This document shows, piece by piece, positions 51,074 through 61,987 of a DNA stretch of 64,000 nucleotides (position 1 is its first letter; every line of letters starts with the position of its first letter). The notes beneath the pieces are model-generated. The model searched no databases. It saw nothing but the letters and a program-made list of their open reading frames with translations, and was not told where the DNA came from. The DNA is from Pectobacterium carotovorum (GTDB lineage Bacteria > Pseudomonadota > Gammaproteobacteria > Enterobacterales > Enterobacteriaceae). The translations under genes and the position numbers were made by a program. The DNA is taken from contig CP066552.1 of the NCBI GenBank assembly GCA_016415585.1, positions 186,001 to 250,000 of the forward strand. The letters are read 5' to 3'.

Positions 51074-51844
51074 ATGTCTACATCTGATGTGTTCCATCTT
51101 GGTCTGGTCAAGAACGATTTACAGGGCGCGACGCTGGCTATTGTCCCCGGCGATCCTGAGCGTGTTGAAAAAATTGCTCGCCTGATGGATAACCCGGTAC
51201 ATCTGGCATCACACCGTGAATTTACGTCCTGGCGTGCAGAGTTGGACGGCAAGGCAGTGATTGTTTGCTCGACCGGTATTGGCGGCCCGTCAACGTCAAT
51301 CGCGGTAGAAGAATTGGCACAGCTCGGCATCCGGACTTTCCTGCGCGTCGGCACGACGGGGGCGATTCAGTCCGGCATCAACGTCGGCGATGTGCTAGTG
51401 ACCACAGCCGCCGTCCGTCTGGACGGGGCTAGCCTGCACTTCGCGCCAATGGAATTCCCAGCCGTTGCTGATTTCGGCTGTACCACCGCGCTGGTGGAAG
51501 CGGCGAAGGCCTCGGGTGCGGCGTTGCACGTAGGCATCACGGCGTCTTCCGATACGTTCTACCCCGGTCAGGAACGCTATGACACCTTCTCTGGACGCGT
51601 TGTCCGTCGCTTCCGCGGCTCGATGGAAGAATGGCAGAGCATGGGCGTGCTGAACTATGAAATGGAATCCGCCACGCTGCTGACCATGTGCGCCAGCCAG
51701 GGGCTGAAAGCGGGCATGATCGCGGGCGTGATCGTGAACCGTACCCAGCAGGAAACCCCGGATGCGGCGACCATGAAACTGGCCGAAACCACCGTCATCA
51801 AGGTGTTGCTGGACGCGACTCGCCGTTTGTTAGCGGCTGAATAA
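51074..51844 (+). CDS. udp: Uridine phosphorylase
   Basis: Phosphorolysis of uridine to uracil and ribose-1-phosphate for pyrimidine salvage. A PNP_UDP_1 family protein of 256 residues (E. coli 253). Visible: [32 protein letters not shown], and [12 protein letters not shown] with the ribose-binding Met-Glu. ATG 51074 is chosen because GGGAGGCAGTT lies just upstream and E. coli Udp begins MSKSDVFHLG. Probably controlled by CRP and CytR. Confidence 0.97.
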   Translation: MSTSDVFHLGLVKNDLQGATLAIVPGDPERVEKIARLMDNPVHLASHREFTSWRAELDGKAVIVCSTGIGGPSTSIAVEELAQLGIRTFLRVGTTGAIQSGINVGDVLVTTAAVRLDGASLHFAPMEFPAVADFGCTTALVEAAKASGAALHVGITASSDTFYPGQERYDTFSGRVVRRFRGSMEEWQSMGVLNYEMESATLLTMCASQGLKAGMIAGVIVNRTQQETPDAATMKLAETTVIKVLLDATRRLLAAE

Positions 51845-51866
51845 GCACAAAAATTGATGGTATTTT

Positions 51867-51897
51867 GGGCTGGTCATCGCAGAGGCCAGCCCTTATT
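51867..51897 (+). terminator. udp terminator
   Basis: GGGCTGG/CCAGCCC (51867-51873, 51886-51892) followed by TTATT. Confidence 0.7.
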
Positions 51898-51993
51898 CTA
51901 ATAACCTGTTCTGGTTTATTGGGTTAACCTGCGACATGCTCTGCGTGTGTAATACGGTTGCCTTGCTCGCCTTTCAACCTCGCAAGGAGATGT

Positions 51994-52776
51994 ATGACCG
52001 AACCAACGTTGCTTCATCCCTCTTTATTGCCGCTGGACGGCGGAATCAACTTCCGCGATTTAGGTGGTAACCGCGCTGCTGACGGGCGGCTTATTCGACA
52101 CGGTAAACTTTTTCGCTCTGGCTCGCTGGATCTGCTGAGTCAGGCTGACTGTGAGCATCTTGCTGGCGTACCTATTTCCCATGTGGTGGACTATCGGGAT
52201 GCTGATGAAATTGCGCAGAAGCCTGACATATTGTGGACGGGGGCTAATTATCACGCCTATCCGGCCAACCCATTACGCCACGAAGTGACGGCTAATCTGG
52301 ATTCACTGGGGTCCGATGTGCTGGCGGCGTTTGATTCTCGGGCATTCATGTTGGAGCTCTACCGCCGTTTGCCTTTCAATAACTCGGCCTATACACAACT
52401 GGTGTCGTTGTTATTACGGCCTGATGAGGGCGGGCTAGTGCAGCACTGCGCCGTGGGCAAAGATCGCACGGGTATCGGTTCTGCACTGGTGATGTTTGCG
52501 CTGGGTGCGGATGAACAGACGGTGATGGAAGATTACCTGCTCACCGAGACGACGCTGACGCCCTTCCGCCAGCAGCTACTGACACATCTGTCGGCAACGC
52601 TGAATGAGAAAGCGCTGGGACAGTTCTCTTATGTGCTGTCGGTGCAGGAAGAGTTCATTGTGACGGCATTGCAGGCCATCTACGAACGACACGGTTCGAT
52701 CGATAGCTGGCTTGAAGTGGAATACGGTCTGGATAATCGTGCACGGAACTATTTGCAGGATAAATATCTGGCGTAA
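51994..52776 (+). CDS. Tyrosine-protein phosphatase (Y_phosphatase3 family)
   Basis: A 260-residue protein with NFRDLGGNRAADGRLIRHGKL near the N-terminus and the P-loop VQHCAVGKDRTGIGSA (Cys near residue 150). The HC-x4-KDRTG form is that of Listeria LipA and mycobacterial PtpB-type phosphatases, which act on phosphotyrosine and on phosphoinositides. Substrate here unknown. No signal peptide. ATG 51994 has AAGGAGATGT upstream, so the longer frame from 51958 is not used. Stands alone with its own terminator. Confidence 0.85.
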   Translation: MTEPTLLHPSLLPLDGGINFRDLGGNRAADGRLIRHGKLFRSGSLDLLSQADCEHLAGVPISHVVDYRDADEIAQKPDILWTGANYHAYPANPLRHEVTANLDSLGSDVLAAFDSRAFMLELYRRLPFNNSAYTQLVSLLLRPDEGGLVQHCAVGKDRTGIGSALVMFALGADEQTVMEDYLLTETTLTPFRQQLLTHLSATLNEKALGQFSYVLSVQEEFIVTALQAIYERHGSIDSWLEVEYGLDNRARNYLQDKYLA

Positions 52777-52819
52777 GGCTGCTACCTCGTATAGGGATAG
52801 TTTAATTGCCAGCCTTATA

Positions 52820-52856
52820 AACCACCTCCTTGGGGCAGTTCAGGGAGGTGGTCTTT
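52820..52856 (+). terminator. Terminator after the phosphatase gene
   Basis: ACCACCTCC/GGAGGTGGT (52821-52829, 52844-52852) followed by CTTTT. Confidence 0.82.
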
Positions 52857-52947
52857 TACCGCAGGTTTCTCTCTGATTATCGCTTAGTGAGAACGAGCAA
52901 CAGGACTATTATTATGAGTGCTTCTGCATATTTTTTCTCATAAGTTG

Positions 52948-53877
52948 CTAGATAATTTTAGGTAACCTTTTTATTAACTCAACCCATTTATCGCTCTGCT
53001 TTGAACCTTCAGTTCTCATGCCATAAAACTGAGCGATATGGCTCTCATTTTTATCGAAAATCTCTAAGCTAGTGATATAACCTTGCTCTGACATTTTATT
53101 AACGATCCATGCCTCCCCAAGATTACTGGTCGTTATTTTAAATATTGCACGTTGGCCTTCCTCTGTTTCTCCATGCACGACGAGTTTACCTTTATTTTTA
53201 AGCTCGACGATTTTATTAATGGTGCCAGTATAGATCTGAACGACGGAGTCGTTACCGACAAAAATCATAGATCGCTCTTTTTCCCTCTGTAACGAGGCTA
53301 AAACAGACCACAGGCTGCTTGGATCTACCTGACAGGCCAAGTCGTCAGGTACCGCCTTGAATGCTTCAAGTTTACTCATTCCCAATTGCTCTAGCATTGG
53401 GTAAAAATGATGAATATCAGCCAAGCTACGCCATAAGAATTCAATGCTTTTACCTTTGTCAATCTCTTTTAGCTTGCCTTGCTTTGATGTTACTTCAAGG
53501 GACTCTTCCCTAATATTCTCTTTTGATGTTAAATTAATTTTAAGTACGTTATCCTTATTTTTATTTAGGAAATTTATATCGTAGTTATCTGCCGATTTTT
53601 TTTCTATAGAAATTCCTTTTATTTTTCCAGGGATAATTCTTAAGTCAATTCCTTTTGGATTTAGAAGTAAATGCCCATTGGCCGTTGGCTGGGTTATTTT
53701 TCCTATAACGCGAAGAAGAGAGTTGTTATTAGATCCTGGTGTTGTTGTTTCCACAGTTTCAGTTGATGTTTTTTTTATTTTTTTTAATATTTCATTTAAT
53801 GAATTTGAATTGTTAAAATCCACACCCCATGCAGTACTTGTTTCTTTAATCGAATAATTAGCGTCATTAATTTTCAT
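52948..53877 (-). CDS. Divergent HemS/ChuS-like protein of unknown role
   Basis: A 309-residue orphan, AT-rich against its surroundings. The C-terminal half reads like the second repeat of haem-degrading/haem-handling proteins HemS, HmuS and ChuS: SLADIHHFYPMLEQLGMSKL, then MIFVGNDSVVQIYTG, then SLEIFDKNESHIAQFYGMRT. A weaker first repeat may include GHLLLNPKGIDLRIIPGKIK at residues 68-87. His156/157 and Arg80 fall where I recall the haem ligands of HemS to lie, but this is from memory. The first 55 residues are Ser/Thr/Asn/Lys-rich and unlike HemS. No haem uptake genes adjoin it. Confidence 0.55.
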   Translation of the reverse strand: MKINDANYSIKETSTAWGVDFNNSNSLNEILKKIKKTSTETVETTTPGSNNNSLLRVIGKITQPTANGHLLLNPKGIDLRIIPGKIKGISIEKKSADNYDINFLNKNKDNVLKINLTSKENIREESLEVTSKQGKLKEIDKGKSIEFLWRSLADIHHFYPMLEQLGMSKLEAFKAVPDDLACQVDPSSLWSVLASLQREKERSMIFVGNDSVVQIYTGTINKIVELKNKGKLVVHGETEEGQRAIFKITTSNLGEAWIVNKMSEQGYITSLEIFDKNESHIAQFYGMRTEGSKQSDKWVELIKRLPKII

Positions 53878-54241
53878 TTTTGGTCACCGTTCAATTTTTT
53901 CTTCGGAAGTATTATTTATTCTAACATCTAATAAACTCTAATTTAGAGTATAGAAGGATATATTAAATAAACGAGTTGCTATCGGTTGGAAAAGCGATTT
54001 TTTGTAATTCTTTTTTCGGAAAGATGAGGCGATAAAGATTAATTATTGGATAACAATGAATAATAAAAGAATCGGAGGCATTTTTCGTGATACTTGCCCA
54101 CGTATTAGCCACTTATTTCAGATTGATTGGTTGCAAAAGTGTGATTGGTCAGAGAGACACGAAGCGAGATTCTGTAGGCGCTCTCGCTTCGTGGTCGCAT
54201 AGCGTAAAGCCTTGTATGATCGGCTTTTGCTGCTTGCGCGA
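53878..54241. other. Spacer with a 12-bp hairpin downstream of ppc
   Basis: No gene supported. CACGAAGCGAGA (54158-54169) pairs perfectly with TCTCGCTTCGTG (54182-54193), about 50 bp past the ppc stop. No T-tract follows on the minus strand, so it may act with Rho or protect the mRNA 3' end. The left half is AT-rich and probably holds the promoter of the HemS-like gene. Confidence 0.55.
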
Positions 54242-56881
54242 TTAACCCGTATTACGCATGCCTGCTGCGACACCGGCGATAGTCACCATCAGCGCCAGTT
54301 CCAGATCGGCATCTGGCTGTTCCTGCTGACGTGAACGATGTAGCAACTCAGCCTGCAGCACGTTCAGGGGATCGGTATAGACGTTACGCAGTGCGATCGA
54401 CTCGGCGATCCACGGCAGATCCGCCATCAAGTGATCGTCGTTGGAGATCGCCAGCACAACGTTAATATCGGCGGCTAACTGATCGCGCAGCTGTTTCCCT
54501 AACGGCCACAGTTTCTCTTCTACCAGACGCTGATCGTAATACTCCGCCAGCCACAGGTCGGCTTTGGCGAACACCATCTCCAGCATGCCGATACGCGTCG
54601 AGAAGAACGGCCAGTCGCGGCACATGGCTTCCAACTGTTCCTGCTTGCCGTCATCCACCACTTTCTGCAATGCGGCACCTGCGCCCAGCCACGCTGGCAG
54701 CATCAGACGGTTCTGCGTCCAGGCGAAAATCCACGGGATAGCGCGCAGGCTTTCCACGCCGCCGTTCGGACGACGCTTGGCCGGACGTGACCCCAGCGGC
54801 AGTTTACCCAGCTCCAACTCCGGCGTCGCGGCGCGGAAGTAAGGGACGAAATCCGGATTCTCACGCACGTAGCCACGGTACATCTCGCAGGACACGCGAG
54901 AAAGATCGTCCATCACCTCGTGCCATTCCTGTTTTGGTTCCGGCGGTGGCAGTAGGTTCGCTTCCAGAATCGCACCGGTATACAGCGCCAGGCTGCTGAT
55001 GGTGACTTCCGGCAGACCGTATTTAAAGCGGATCATCTCGCCCTGTTCCGTCACGCGCAGGCCACCTTTCAGGCTACCCGGCGGTTGTGACAGCAGCGCA
55101 GCATGAGCCGGTGCGCCACCGCGACCGATAGAACCGCCGCGTCCGTGGAACAGCGTCAGTGCGATACCCGCTTTCTCACAGGTTTTGATCAGCGCGTCCT
55201 GTGCACGGTACTGCGCCCAAGAGGCAGCCATCACGCCCGCGTCTTTCGCAGAGTCGGAATAGCCGATCATGACCATCTGCTTGCCCTGAATAAAGCCTCG
55301 ATACCAGTCGATGCTCAGCAATTGCGTCATGACATCATCAGCGTTGTTCAGGTCGTCCAGCGTTTCAAACAGCGGCGCGACCGGCAATGCAAACGGGCAA
55401 CCCGCTTCCTTGAGCAGCAGGTGAACGGCCAGCACGTCGGAAGGTGTGCGCGCCATTGAAATGACATAGGCTGCGACTGAACCGATGGGCGCTTTGGCGA
55501 CGACACGACAGGTATCCAGCACTTCTTTGGTATCCGCGCTCGGCTCCCAGTAGCGTGGCAGGAGCGGGCGCTTAGAGCTGAGTTCACGGATCAGGAAGGC
55601 CTGCTTATCGGACTCTGACCAGCTTTCGTAGTCGCCCAGACCCAGATAGCGGGTAATCTCGGCCAGCGCTTCGGTGTGGCGGGTGCTTTCCTGACGGACA
55701 TCGATGCGTACTAAAGGCACACCGAAGCAACGTACGCGACGCAGCGTATCCAGCAGGCGACCATCAGCGATGATGCCCATGCCGCAGGTTTTCAGCGATT
55801 GGTAGCAGGCGTGGAGCGGTTCCCACAGCTGTTCGTTGGTAATCAGCAGATCTTTAGGCGGCAGGCGCTCTTCACCTGTCAGGCGCGCTTCCAGATAGCT
55901 CAGCGTACTGCTCAACTGCGAACGCAGTGACTTCATGATGGCGCGGTACGGTTCTTGTACCTCGCTGCCACCGGCCAGCTCCAGCAGCTCCGGTGTACAC
56001 TCGGACATCGACAGCTCGGAAACCAGCACCTGAATATCACGCAGGAAAAGATCGGCGGCTTTCCAGCGGCTGAGTAACAGCACGTGGCGAGTAACTTCCG
56101 CCGTGACGTTCGGGTTACCGTCGCGGTCGCCACCCATCCAGGACGTAAAGCGCACCGGAACCGCATCAACGGGCAGACGATAGCCGAAAGCCTGTTCCAG
56201 CTGTTCATCCAGTTCGCGTAAGAATGCAGGTACGCCTTCCCACAGGCTGTTTTCCACCACGGCGAAGCCCCATTTGGCTTCATCTACCGGGGTAGGACGA
56301 ATTTTACGGATTTCATCGGTATGCCAGGACTGCGCAATCAACTGGCGCAGGCGGCGCATGATCTGATTGCGTTCATAATCAGCCAGATCGTTGTGGTCGA
56401 GCTGCTTGAGGCAGGTATTCACTTCTACCAGCTTGTGGATCAGTGTCCGGCGGGTAATTTCTGTCGGGTGTGCGGTCAGCACCAGCTCGATCGACAAGGA
56501 TTCTACGGCGTCACGGATATCGCGTTCGGTCAGATCTTTGCTTTCCTTCAGGCGCTCAAACGCGTGGGAAAGCTGTGCCGGGTTACTCGCGGCTTCACCG
56601 TGCGGTGAAATCGTATGATATTGCTCAGCGGTATTGGTCAGGTTAAGGAACTGGCTGAATGCGCGGGCAACGGGCAACAGTTCATCGTTAGACAGGTTTT
56701 GCAGCGTAGTCAGCAACTCCTGACGATGTTTTTCATTACCTGCGCGGGAAGACTTTGACAACTTGCGGATTGTTTCGACTTTATCAAGGATGTTTTCACC
56801 CAGTGCTTCCTTGATGGTATCGCCGAGAAGCTTGCCGAGCATACTGACGTTACTGCGCATTGCGGAATATTGTTCGTTCAT
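54242..56881 (-). CDS. ppc: Phosphoenolpyruvate carboxylase
   Basis: Carboxylates PEP to oxaloacetate, the main anaplerotic reaction. The 879-residue protein is full length. Catalytic His in [13 protein letters not shown] (about 138), the [18 protein letters not shown] segment and the glycine-rich [13 protein letters not shown] near 580-592 are all intact, as is the C-terminal MRNTG that contributes to the allosteric site. Confidence 0.98.
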   Translation of the reverse strand: MNEQYSAMRSNVSMLGKLLGDTIKEALGENILDKVETIRKLSKSSRAGNEKHRQELLTTLQNLSNDELLPVARAFSQFLNLTNTAEQYHTISPHGEAASNPAQLSHAFERLKESKDLTERDIRDAVESLSIELVLTAHPTEITRRTLIHKLVEVNTCLKQLDHNDLADYERNQIMRRLRQLIAQSWHTDEIRKIRPTPVDEAKWGFAVVENSLWEGVPAFLRELDEQLEQAFGYRLPVDAVPVRFTSWMGGDRDGNPNVTAEVTRHVLLLSRWKAADLFLRDIQVLVSELSMSECTPELLELAGGSEVQEPYRAIMKSLRSQLSSTLSYLEARLTGEERLPPKDLLITNEQLWEPLHACYQSLKTCGMGIIADGRLLDTLRRVRCFGVPLVRIDVRQESTRHTEALAEITRYLGLGDYESWSESDKQAFLIRELSSKRPLLPRYWEPSADTKEVLDTCRVVAKAPIGSVAAYVISMARTPSDVLAVHLLLKEAGCPFALPVAPLFETLDDLNNADDVMTQLLSIDWYRGFIQGKQMVMIGYSDSAKDAGVMAASWAQYRAQDALIKTCEKAGIALTLFHGRGGSIGRGGAPAHAALLSQPPGSLKGGLRVTEQGEMIRFKYGLPEVTISSLALYTGAILEANLLPPPEPKQEWHEVMDDLSRVSCEMYRGYVRENPDFVPYFRAATPELELGKLPLGSRPAKRRPNGGVESLRAIPWIFAWTQNRLMLPAWLGAGAALQKVVDDGKQEQLEAMCRDWPFFSTRIGMLEMVFAKADLWLAEYYDQRLVEEKLWPLGKQLRDQLAADINVVLAISNDDHLMADLPWIAESIALRNVYTDPLNVLQAELLHRSRQQEQPDADLELALMVTIAGVAAGMRNTG

Positions 56882-57094
56882 AGTTACCCTGACCCATCCC
56901 TACCATTTTTGTAAGTTTATTTCACTTGACATATTTTGACGCACTGCCTCCATCTAGCCACGATAAGGCGGGTTCGTCAATTGACGATTCTTTCTTCTCC
57001 TTATTCTTTGTACTTGCATTGAGGCGGGCTTGGCAATTTGTGAAATTTAATTACAGAGGCGCGGATATTAGAGGGACTTATTAGCAGGGGAACG

Positions 57095-57118
57095 TCGCGG
57101 GGCGCAGCGGCCCCGCGA
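57095..57118. terminator. GC-rich hairpin after the PTS gene
   Basis: TCGCGGGG/CCCCGCGA (57095-57102, 57111-57118), starting about 7 bp past the PTS stop on the minus strand. No T-run follows, so termination is only presumed. Confidence 0.5.
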
Positions 57119-57124
57119 GCGCGG

Positions 57125-58513
57125 TTACGCCTGTTTGGACGCTCTGACGACCAGAATATAAGTCAGCGTGAAAGAAAGCACGATGGCGATGGTCATGCCG
57201 GATACTGCGTAGCTAAAGTAGGGACCGATATAGGCTGGCAGGCTGAAAATACTCGACAAGATGTAGCCATACAGCCGGACACCGAAGTACGCGATAAAGG
57301 CTGAGGCGATGGAGCTGGCAATAGTTGCGGAGATAAACGCTTTTTTATACTTGGTCAGTACGCCGAAGAGTGCAGGTTCGGTAATACCGAGCAGCGCAGA
57401 AACCCCAGCAGACAGCACGACAGATTTGTCCTGACGGGTTTTGGCATGGAAGTAGATGGCAAACGTGGAACCCGCAATCGCCATATTAGCCATACACATC
57501 ATTGGCATCAGCATATCAAAGCCCTGATTGCTGAAATTTTGCAGTGCAATGGGCGTCATCGCGTGATGCATGCCAGTCAGGATAGCGACAGGCCGAATCG
57601 CACCGACCACGAAACCAGCAAAGATAGACGACACATCGAACAGGCTCTGAATAAACAGTGCCAGCAGTTTACCGAGGTAGATCCCGAATGGCCCGATAAT
57701 GGTGAGCGACACCAGTGCGGCGATAAACAGCGTCAGCGTTGGGGTAAACACGGTTTTCAGCACCGAAGGCATGATGCGGTCGACCCAGCGGTGGATATAG
57801 CTCAGTGCCAACACAGAGAAAATCACTGGAATGACGCTGGCGGCATAGTTGAACACTGGAATGGGCAGCGCACCCATGAAGTAAAAGGCGCTGACCGCAT
57901 TAGGGCTATTGCTGGCTAGAGCCTTCGCCGCTTCTATCAACGACGGGTACATCAGGCAGGCTGCAACAGCCGCTGCCAGATATTCGCTTGTTTTAAATAT
58001 TCTGGCTGCGGAGATGGCGAGGAAGAAAGGTAAGAAATAGAACACACCGCTGGCGATCAGGTCGAGGACGATCACGGTATCGGTTTTGGCAGAGACCACT
58101 TTCAAGGCGATCAGCCCTGCCAGCAGCCCTTTGATCATCCCGGCACCCGCGATAGCAGGGACGATCGGACCAAATACGCCGGAAACGGTATCCATGAACA
58201 GCGAAATCAGCCCCTTCTTCTGCTTCTGCACGTCTGGCTGCGATGTCGCTGTAGGCGAAAGCGTTGTGGAGGAAAGCTGGGCGTTCAGCAGTTCGTAATA
58301 TTCATTGACCTGTGGTCCGATAATAATCTGGAATTGCTCACTCTGGTGTTGCGCACCTAATATACCGGGCAGATTTTTGATCGCCTCGGTTTGCACTTTA
58401 CTTTCATCAATTAAATCAAACCGAAGCCGCGTCATGCAGTGCCAGGCTTTATTAATATTTTCGCTTCCGCCAACCAGTTTAATGATTGACTGAATAACGT
58501 CATTTTTTCCCAT
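57125..58513 (-). CDS. PTS permease IIBC of the glucose superfamily, sugar unknown
   Basis: A 462-residue PTS transporter: EIIB domain at residues 1-80 with phosphorylated Cys26 (AWHCMTRLRF), a Ser/Thr/Gln-rich linker, then an EIIC domain with about ten helices and the active-site loop GITEPALFG near residue 380. No EIIA domain, so it should take phosphate from the separate Crr-type EIIA. Beta-glucoside, sucrose, trehalose and MurNAc permeases share this form; I cannot choose. ATG 58513 has GGGGAG eight bases upstream. Divergent from the dehydratase gene. Confidence 0.85.
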   Translation of the reverse strand: MGKNDVIQSIIKLVGGSENINKAWHCMTRLRFDLIDESKVQTEAIKNLPGILGAQHQSEQFQIIIGPQVNEYYELLNAQLSSTTLSPTATSQPDVQKQKKGLISLFMDTVSGVFGPIVPAIAGAGMIKGLLAGLIALKVVSAKTDTVIVLDLIASGVFYFLPFFLAISAARIFKTSEYLAAAVAACLMYPSLIEAAKALASNSPNAVSAFYFMGALPIPVFNYAASVIPVIFSVLALSYIHRWVDRIMPSVLKTVFTPTLTLFIAALVSLTIIGPFGIYLGKLLALFIQSLFDVSSIFAGFVVGAIRPVAILTGMHHAMTPIALQNFSNQGFDMLMPMMCMANMAIAGSTFAIYFHAKTRQDKSVVLSAGVSALLGITEPALFGVLTKYKKAFISATIASSIASAFIAYFGVRLYGYILSSIFSLPAYIGPYFSYAVSGMTIAIVLSFTLTYILVVRASKQA

Positions 58514-58834
58514 GAAATAAACTCCCCGCATAGCCTTATGTTATTTTTGGCCGAATTATTTCCACCGATAGTAAAAACTTAAAGAAGAAAAAACAAACCA
58601 ATAAAACATGAAGCTCGTCACATGGTTAGTCTGTAAGGGGCTTTTTATTGCCATTATTCGATAATTGGTCTGGTTTTTTAATCAATTAGATGGCTTTTTC
58701 AAACCAAAATAAATCTTTTAAATAAGAGGTTTACAATAAAAGAAAAAATAAGTAGAAAACAAAAAAGAAACTGATTTTAGACTGTGTTTTTGCCGGGTAT
58801 AGCTATTCCGGTAAATGCTCTGGAGGATATTTTT
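58514..58834. other. Divergent control region between PTS and dehydratase genes
   Basis: About 320 bp, very AT-rich. Two similar stretches, CAAACCAATAAAAC (near 58603) and CAAACCAAAATAAA (near 58699), with inverted TGGTTT-like sequences between them, are candidate sites for the GntR-type regulator encoded at 60043-60756. This is inference; the motif has not been tested. Confidence 0.4.
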
Positions 58835-60034
58835 GTGTTGCCGACAATCATTACTGACATTGAATGTCTTGTTACCCGCCCCGACCGCCATAATTTAGTG
58901 ACGGTGGTGGTTCACACGGATAAAGGCGTGACGGGTTATGGATGTGCGACCTTCCAGCAGCGCCCGCTGGCTGTCAAAGCGATGGTGGACGAGTACCTCA
59001 AACCGCTGCTGCTAGGACGAGATGCTAACCACATTGAAGATCTGTGGCACATGATGATGGTCAACGCTTATTGGCGTAACGGTCCGGTTATCAACAATGC
59101 GGTGGCGGGCGTTGATATGGCGCTGTGGGATATCAAAGGCAAGCTGGCGGATATGCCGCTTTATCACCTGTTTGGTGGGAAATCCCGTGATGCCATTGCC
59201 GCATACAGCCATGCTGCCAGCGATACGCTGGACGGGCTGTATCAGGAAGTGGATCGGCTGTATGCGCAGGGTTATCGTCATATCCGCTGCCAGCTAGGAT
59301 TCTATGGCGGTAATCCCGATGCACAGCACAGCACGCGGCAGCCAACAGAGGGAGCCTATTACGATCAGGATCAGTACATGGCCAACACGCTCGCCATGTT
59401 CCGTGCGCTGCGCGAGAAATACGGCGATCGTTTCCACATCTTGCATGATGTTCATGAGCGTCTGTTCCCGAATCAGGCAGTGCAGTTCGCCAAAGCGGTA
59501 GAAGTGTATCGTCCCTATTTCATCGAAGACATTTTGCCGCCTGCGCAAAATGAGTGGCTGGCGCAGATCCGCAGCCAGAGCGCGGTGCCGCTCGCGACCG
59601 GAGAGCTGTTTAATAACCCCGCCGAGTGGCAGAGTCTGGTGATTAATCGACAGGTTGATTTTATTCGCTGCCATGTCTCACAGATTGGCGGGATTACGCC
59701 AGCGCTGAAGCTGGGCGCGTTCTGTCAGAACTTTGGCGTTCGTCTCGCGTGGCATTGCCCGCCGGATATGACGCCTATCGGTGCGGCGGTCAACATTCAC
59801 CTGAATATCCACCTGCATAATGCCGCGATTCAGGAATTTGTCGCTTACCCGGAAAATACCCGCAAGGTCTTCCCGCAGGCGGTAGAGCCGGAGAAGGGCT
59901 ATCTGTATCCGATTGAGCGCCCCGGTATTGGGGTGAGTATCGATCTGGATGCGGCGCGGCAGTTCCCCGTTGTCTATCGTCCGCACGAGTGGACGCAGAG
60001 CCGCCTGCCAGATGGCACGATGCATACGCCCTGA
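58835..60034 (+). CDS. Enolase-superfamily sugar-acid dehydratase (RspA/ManD family)
   Basis: A 399-residue protein of the RspA/mannonate dehydratase family. Metal ligands are expected in HDVHERL, IEDILPP and TGELFNNP, with the general acid/base His in [12 protein letters not shown]. Family members dehydrate D-mannonate or D-gluconate to 2-keto-3-deoxygluconate, or have no measurable activity, so the substrate is open. The start is GTG 58835 with GGAGG eight bases upstream and the next residues [11 protein letters not shown] align with the family; the frame open from 58784 is unlikely to be translated. Confidence 0.85.
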   Translation: MLPTIITDIECLVTRPDRHNLVTVVVHTDKGVTGYGCATFQQRPLAVKAMVDEYLKPLLLGRDANHIEDLWHMMMVNAYWRNGPVINNAVAGVDMALWDIKGKLADMPLYHLFGGKSRDAIAAYSHAASDTLDGLYQEVDRLYAQGYRHIRCQLGFYGGNPDAQHSTRQPTEGAYYDQDQYMANTLAMFRALREKYGDRFHILHDVHERLFPNQAVQFAKAVEVYRPYFIEDILPPAQNEWLAQIRSQSAVPLATGELFNNPAEWQSLVINRQVDFIRCHVSQIGGITPALKLGAFCQNFGVRLAWHCPPDMTPIGAAVNIHLNIHLHNAAIQEFVAYPENTRKVFPQAVEPEKGYLYPIERPGIGVSIDLDAARQFPVVYRPHEWTQSRLPDGTMHTP

Positions 60035-60042
60035 GTGAACTA

Positions 60043-60756
60043 TTATGGCGACTGGCGGAAATTCAGGTTATCGCGGTTGAAGGGGATGACGTAGGTGCAG
60101 GCGTAGTTAATGTCGATGATATCGCTCGATTCGTACACGCGACCGCCCTGTAAAATACCGCGACTAAGAATATGCATCGCCGCCGTGCCTTTCTTACAAC
60201 CCAGCAGCTCAGCCTGTGCTTTAGTGACGTTCACCGCCTGATAATGCGTCAGGTAGTGTGAAATCGCATAGCCCTTGCTGAGCACATACTGCTGAATAGA
60301 GCTTTCAATAATCTTCTGGCTCATGTCTGGGAAATCTGCAGCGGGCATCTTCGATATCTCAATCTGCACCTTACGGTTATCGACATAACGTAATCGACTG
60401 AATTCCCAGATGAACGTATTTTCGCTGATAGCAAAAACCTGCTGCTCTTCCCGAGTCGGCAGCCGCTTATGCAGGCTAAGCAGGCGGAATGAAATCTGAT
60501 TAAATTTCTTTTCGGTAATCGAGTTATACACCAGCGGGTTGCTGCGTACGCCCTGATTGATGAAGTTACCGGAGCCTTGCACCATATGGATCGCGCCGAT
60601 GCTGGCGAGTTTTTCCAGCGCCTGACGGATGGTAAAGCGCGACACGCCATATTCTTCCGCCAGTTGGCGTTCCGGCGGCAGCTTTTCCGGCAGCGGATCG
60701 GTGTGCTGATAGATTTTGCTCAGTAAATCCTGCGCGATGAAGTCTTTCTTTTTCAT
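60043..60756 (-). CDS. GntR family (UTRA domain) transcriptional regulator
   Basis: A 237-residue regulator: N-terminal winged helix with PERQLAEEYGVSRFTIRQAL (about residues 33-52) and a UTRA ligand-binding domain from about residue 85 (RLPTREEQQVF, WEFSRLRYVDN). UTRA domains bind phosphosugars or related small molecules. It is convergent with the dehydratase gene (8-bp gap) and probably controls it and the PTS gene. ATG 60756 is chosen; the TTG at 60768 has no ribosome-binding site. Confidence 0.85.
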   Translation of the reverse strand: MKKKDFIAQDLLSKIYQHTDPLPEKLPPERQLAEEYGVSRFTIRQALEKLASIGAIHMVQGSGNFINQGVRSNPLVYNSITEKKFNQISFRLLSLHKRLPTREEQQVFAISENTFIWEFSRLRYVDNRKVQIEISKMPAADFPDMSQKIIESSIQQYVLSKGYAISHYLTHYQAVNVTKAQAELLGCKKGTAAMHILSRGILQGGRVYESSDIIDINYACTYVIPFNRDNLNFRQSP

Positions 60757-60810
60757 GAGCTGTCTCAAAGTAGCCCTGCCAGCGTGGCTGACAAGGCCGC
60801 TTGCATCGGA

Positions 60811-61962
60811 TCAATGGTGACAGAAGTGATGAATCACCTGCGAGATCAGATCCCGCGTTGGTTTAATAAACTTGATATCAATATATTCATCCGGCTGGTG
60901 CGCCTGCTCGATTGATCCCGGCCCCAGAACCAGCGTCGGGCACAGCGTCTGAATAAACGGTGCTTCGGTACAGTAGTTCACGATTTCCGTTTTCGTCCCC
61001 AGCAGATTCTCCACGACGGACACCAGACGGTGGTCTGGTGGGCATTCATAGCCAGGAATCGGCGGATGCAGTTCGCTGATGGTCAACCTGCCCGGCCAGC
61101 GCTGGCTGACAGGCTCAAGCGCTTCTGACAGTAGTCCGTCCAGATCGTTGAGCGTAATACCCGGCAGCGGGCGAATATCCATATGCAGTTCACAGCAGCC
61201 GCAGATACGGTTAGCGGCGTCGCCGCCGTGAATGTGCCCGAGGTTCATGGTCGGGTGAGGAATGTGGAAAATCGGATTGTGGTAGCGTTCCTGTAGGGTA
61301 TTACGCAGCACCAGCAGGTGAGAAATGGCTTCGTGCATCAGCTCGATCGCGTTCACGCCGCGCGACGGATCGCTGGAGTGGCCAGACTGCCCCTGAATGC
61401 GGATCGCGTTGGACATATGGCCCTTGTGGGCACGCACCGGTTGCAGTGAGGTCGGTTCGCCGATGATGGCGCAGTCCGGGCGAATCTGCGTAGATTCGGA
61501 GAAATACTTGGCACCGGCCATCGTCGTCTCTTCATCCGCCGTTGCCAGCACGTAGAGCGGTTTCGTCAGCTTGGTCGGATCGATATCGCGCAACGCATCC
61601 AGAATAAAGGCAAAGAAGCCTTTCATATCCGCCGTCCCCAGACCGTATAGCTTGTTGTCATGTTCGGTCAGCGTGAACGGGTCGCGCGTCCAGCGGCCAT
61701 CGTCGAACGGGACGGTGTCGGTGTGGCCTGCCAACAATAAGCCACCTTTTCCTTCACCAATCCGCGCCAGCATATTAAATTTATTGAGGGTGCCGGGAAC
61801 TGGCTGGACTTCCACATGGAAGCCGAGATCGCCGAACCAGCCTGCCAGCAGGTTGATTAAGGTATGATTACTTTGATCGAGCGCGCTGTCGGTGGCACTG
61901 ATGGACGGTGTGGCGATCAATGCCCGATATAGCTCAATAAAAGGGGGTAAATTCATCTTCAC
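60811..61962 (-). CDS. argE: Acetylornithine deacetylase
   Basis: A zinc M20-family amidohydrolase that makes ornithine from N-acetylornithine in arginine synthesis. Zinc ligands: His in [16 protein letters not shown], Asp in GLGTADMKG, and the ADEETTMAG pair; NYCTEAPF is also conserved. The GTG at 61962 gives 383 residues, as in E. coli, with AGAGG nine bases upstream; ATG 61956 is a less well placed alternative. Divergent from argC. Confidence 0.97.
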   Translation of the reverse strand: MKMNLPPFIELYRALIATPSISATDSALDQSNHTLINLLAGWFGDLGFHVEVQPVPGTLNKFNMLARIGEGKGGLLLAGHTDTVPFDDGRWTRDPFTLTEHDNKLYGLGTADMKGFFAFILDALRDIDPTKLTKPLYVLATADEETTMAGAKYFSESTQIRPDCAIIGEPTSLQPVRAHKGHMSNAIRIQGQSGHSSDPSRGVNAIELMHEAISHLLVLRNTLQERYHNPIFHIPHPTMNLGHIHGGDAANRICGCCELHMDIRPLPGITLNDLDGLLSEALEPVSQRWPGRLTISELHPPIPGYECPPDHRLVSVVENLLGTKTEIVNYCTEAPFIQTLCPTLVLGPGSIEQAHQPDEYIDIKFIKPTRDLISQVIHHFCHH

Positions 61963-61987
61963 TGTTGACAGCCTCTGGTTAGGATAG

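Noticed and set aside
53878..54060. Search for an hrp box upstream of the HemS-like gene
   Set aside because: No GGAACC-N15/16-CCAC arrangement was seen on the relevant strand, so type III secretion control is not supported by the promoter.
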